Shown one piece after another: positions 7,804 to 8,856 of a stretch of 8,856 nucleotides of DNA (position 1 is the stretch's first letter; each line of letters opens with the position of its first letter). Under the pieces are notes generated by a model. The model searched no databases, was not told the DNA's origin, and worked only from the letters and a program-made list of their open reading frames with translations. Source of the DNA: JAFGSZ01 sp964492185 (lineage in GTDB: Bacteria > Bacteroidota > Bacteroidia > Bacteroidales > UBA10428). The stretch covers positions 1-8,856 of the forward strand of contig CAZBJH010000131.1 in NCBI GenBank assembly GCA_964492185.1, read 5' to 3'. The position numbers were made by a program, and so were the translations under genes.

Positions 7804-8631
7804 ATGAGCAGTTCAATGACTATAAATGATAAAAAAGGCATAATAGGAACACTGATCGTACACACACTGGCGCTCATGGTATTTGTCTTTTTAGGTTTTA
7901 TTACCCCCCTGCCCCTGCCGTCTGAAGAAGGAATACTTATCAATTTCGGGGACCAGCCTACCGGATCAGGGCCTGCTGAACCCCGTGTATCCGAACCGGC
8001 AAGTGCACCAAGGGTAAGGGAACGCGTGGTTGAACAACCGGTGTCTGCTTCAGAGGCTGAAGAAAAGGTGACCACACAAAATTTTGAGGAAGCTCCTGCT
8101 ATTGAGGCTGCCAAATCTGAAACCGAAACAAAAAAAACCAATGAGGTAACCCGGCCTGTGGAAAAGAAACCGGAAGCAGAAGAACAGCCTGAAGAAGAAC
8201 CAAAGGTAGTCGATACCAGGGCCCTTTATTCAGGCAAAGACAGGGATTCCGAAAGTAGCGCTTCAGAGGGAGTAACCGGTGATGAGGGTAACCAGGGAAA
8301 TCCTTTCGGTTCGGTTGATTCCCCGGATTATTCACTTGGGCAAAGCCAGGGATCGGGAGGCCCCAGTTTCAGCCTGGCAGGCAGAAACCCGGTTAACCTG
8401 CCTTCACCAAGCCTGAGATATCAACGCGCCGGCAAGGTCGTGGTCGAGATTACCGTTGACCGTGATGGAAATGTCAGCAGCGCCACACCCGGCGTGAAAG
8501 GTTCAACAACCCTTAACAGTAATCTTCTTGCCGCCGCAAAGAAAGCAGCTCTTGCTTCCCGTTTTGACAGGAGTCCCGATGCCCCGGCCTACCAGAAAGG
8601 GACTATCACATATTATTTCACACTGAAATAG
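7804..8631 (+). CDS. TonB-family energy transducer
   Basis: The 275-residue product has the TonB layout: a short cytosolic tail, one membrane helix at about 13-34, a long low-complexity periplasmic linker (about 50-205) and a C-terminal TonB-like domain (about 205-275). His20 lies inside the helix in the VHTLAL context, matching the conserved membrane histidine of TonB. The linker is rich in Glu, Pro and Ala (for example EAEEQPEEEPK near 125-134) and then turns Gly- and Ser-rich (about 150-190). The end has GKVVVEITVDRDGNV (210-224), AAAKKAALASRFDRSP (243-258) and GTITYYFTL, as in TonB_C domains. It follows exbB and exbD on the same strand, so the three should form one motor passing proton-motive-force energy to an outer-membrane partner. 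The usual YP near the start of the TonB C-terminal domain is not evident, so a TolA-like role remains possible. ATG at 7804 is chosen because a stop (7798-7800) lies just upstream in frame; Met5 is an alternative. Confidence 0.88.
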   Translation: MSSSMTINDKKGIIGTLIVHTLALMVFVFLGFITPLPLPSEEGILINFGDQPTGSGPAEPRVSEPASAPRVRERVVEQPVSASEAEEKVTTQNFEEAPAIEAAKSETETKKTNEVTRPVEKKPEAEEQPEEEPKVVDTRALYSGKDRDSESSASEGVTGDEGNQGNPFGSVDSPDYSLGQSQGSGGPSFSLAGRNPVNLPSPSLRYQRAGKVVVEITVDRDGNVSSATPGVKGSTTLNSNLLAAAKKAALASRFDRSPDAPAYQKGTITYYFTLK

Positions 8632-8640
8632 AGTTTCCTC

Positions 8641-8670
8641 ACAAACTCGCGTGAACTCGCGCGCGTTTGT
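8641..8670 (+). terminator. Imperfect GC-rich hairpin after the tonB-like gene
   Basis: ACAAAC and CGCG (8641-8651) pair with CGCG and GTTTGT (8660-8670) with one T/C mismatch and an eight-base loop. It starts nine bases after the stop codon, where an operon terminator would be expected. No T-run follows, so a standard intrinsic terminator is not shown. Confidence 0.35.
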
Positions 8671-8735
8671 AACACGCGTGGCTATTGTATAGAAGAATAA
8701 TATTGTTTTAATATGCATTCCCGCGAGCCGGCGTT

Positions 8736-8760
8736 TCGAACTGCCCGCGTGGCAGTTCGA
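8736..8760. repeat. Perfect 10-bp hairpin, left half of a compound palindromic element
   Basis: TCGAACTGCC at 8736-8745 is the exact reverse complement of GGCAGTTCGA at 8751-8760, with a CGCGT loop. It directly abuts the second hairpin at 8761. Being perfectly symmetric and non-coding, it looks like part of a dispersed intergenic palindrome. Confidence 0.65.
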
Positions 8761-8793
8761 CCTACTTTTTTGTCTTCCACACAAAAAAGTAGG
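8761..8793. repeat. Perfect 13-bp hairpin, right half of a compound palindromic element
   Basis: CCTACTTTTTTGT at 8761-8773 is the exact reverse complement of ACAAAAAAGTAGG at 8781-8793, with a seven-base loop. It is followed by CAAAAAAAGTCACCG. From memory, near-identical CAAAAAAGTAGG-CAAAAAAGTC stretches recur between genes in Bacteroidota genomes, which would make this a copy of a dispersed repeat; I could not verify that here. It could also act as a bidirectional terminator because its arms carry T- and A-runs on both strands. Confidence 0.65.
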
Positions 8794-8856
8794 CAAAAAA
8801 AGTCACCGTCTCAGAAAAATCGCTTGATTTACTACGAAAGGTTTTCTCCCCGCGGA

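Noticed and set aside
7797..8335. Antisense frames of 78-114 codons across the tonB-like gene
   Set aside because: These are shadows of the low-complexity linker; the plus-strand TonB layout explains the sequence.
8503..8796. 97-codon minus-strand frame covering the 3' end of the tonB-like gene and the hairpins
   Set aside because: It runs through the TonB C-terminal domain and the palindromes, and its product is low quality and Cys/Lys-rich with no family resemblance.
1..8856. tRNA, rRNA, CRISPR array, toxin-antitoxin, defence or biosynthetic system
   Set aside because: No cloverleaf-like gene, repeat array or matching protein family was seen; all large frames are explained by known envelope, tRNA-modification or signalling families.

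Overview
The window looks like chromosomal DNA from a member of the Bacteroidota, most likely an environmental Bacteroidales-type organism. Three things suggest this. The proteins are of Bacteroidota type (a TamB with the family's characteristic C-terminus, a compact ExbB-ExbD-TonB set, an orphan SiaC-family protein). The intergenic DNA is AT-rich and the genes have little Shine-Dalgarno signal. Upstream of two genes there are exact matches to the Bacteroidota -7 promoter motif TAnnTTTG. The species cannot be named from the sequence alone.

Layout from left to right. Bases 1-136 hold a perfect 14-bp hairpin and no gene. A SiaC/DUF1987-family gene lies on the minus strand at 137-511. A very AT-rich gap (about 18% GC over 541-840) with no supportable gene follows up to 971. 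tsaD, the universal tRNA t6A37 modification gene, is on the minus strand at about 972-1994. Diverging from it is a large tamB-like gene (to 6581, plus strand). After a 64-bp gap with a -7-like motif comes a plus-strand run of exbB (6646-7356), exbD (7358-7750) and a TonB-family gene (7804-8631). The last 225 bases are non-coding and contain an imperfect GC-rich hairpin and two perfect, directly abutting hairpins that look like a dispersed palindromic element.

Functionally the right two thirds is about the cell envelope. The TamB/AsmA-like protein should span the periplasm and serve outer-membrane assembly or lipid transport. ExbB, ExbD and the TonB-like protein should form a proton-motive-force-driven motor that passes energy to outer-membrane proteins. 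TsaD is housekeeping, and the SiaC-like protein is probably a phosphorylation-switched signalling partner whose kinase and phosphatase are not in this window.

I looked for an undescribed system and do not see a convincing one. The most useful anomaly is the start of tamB: the expected N-terminal membrane anchor is encoded upstream of any canonical start codon, and the best-placed initiation codon is ATT at 2106. The compound hairpin element at the right end is the second item worth a check.
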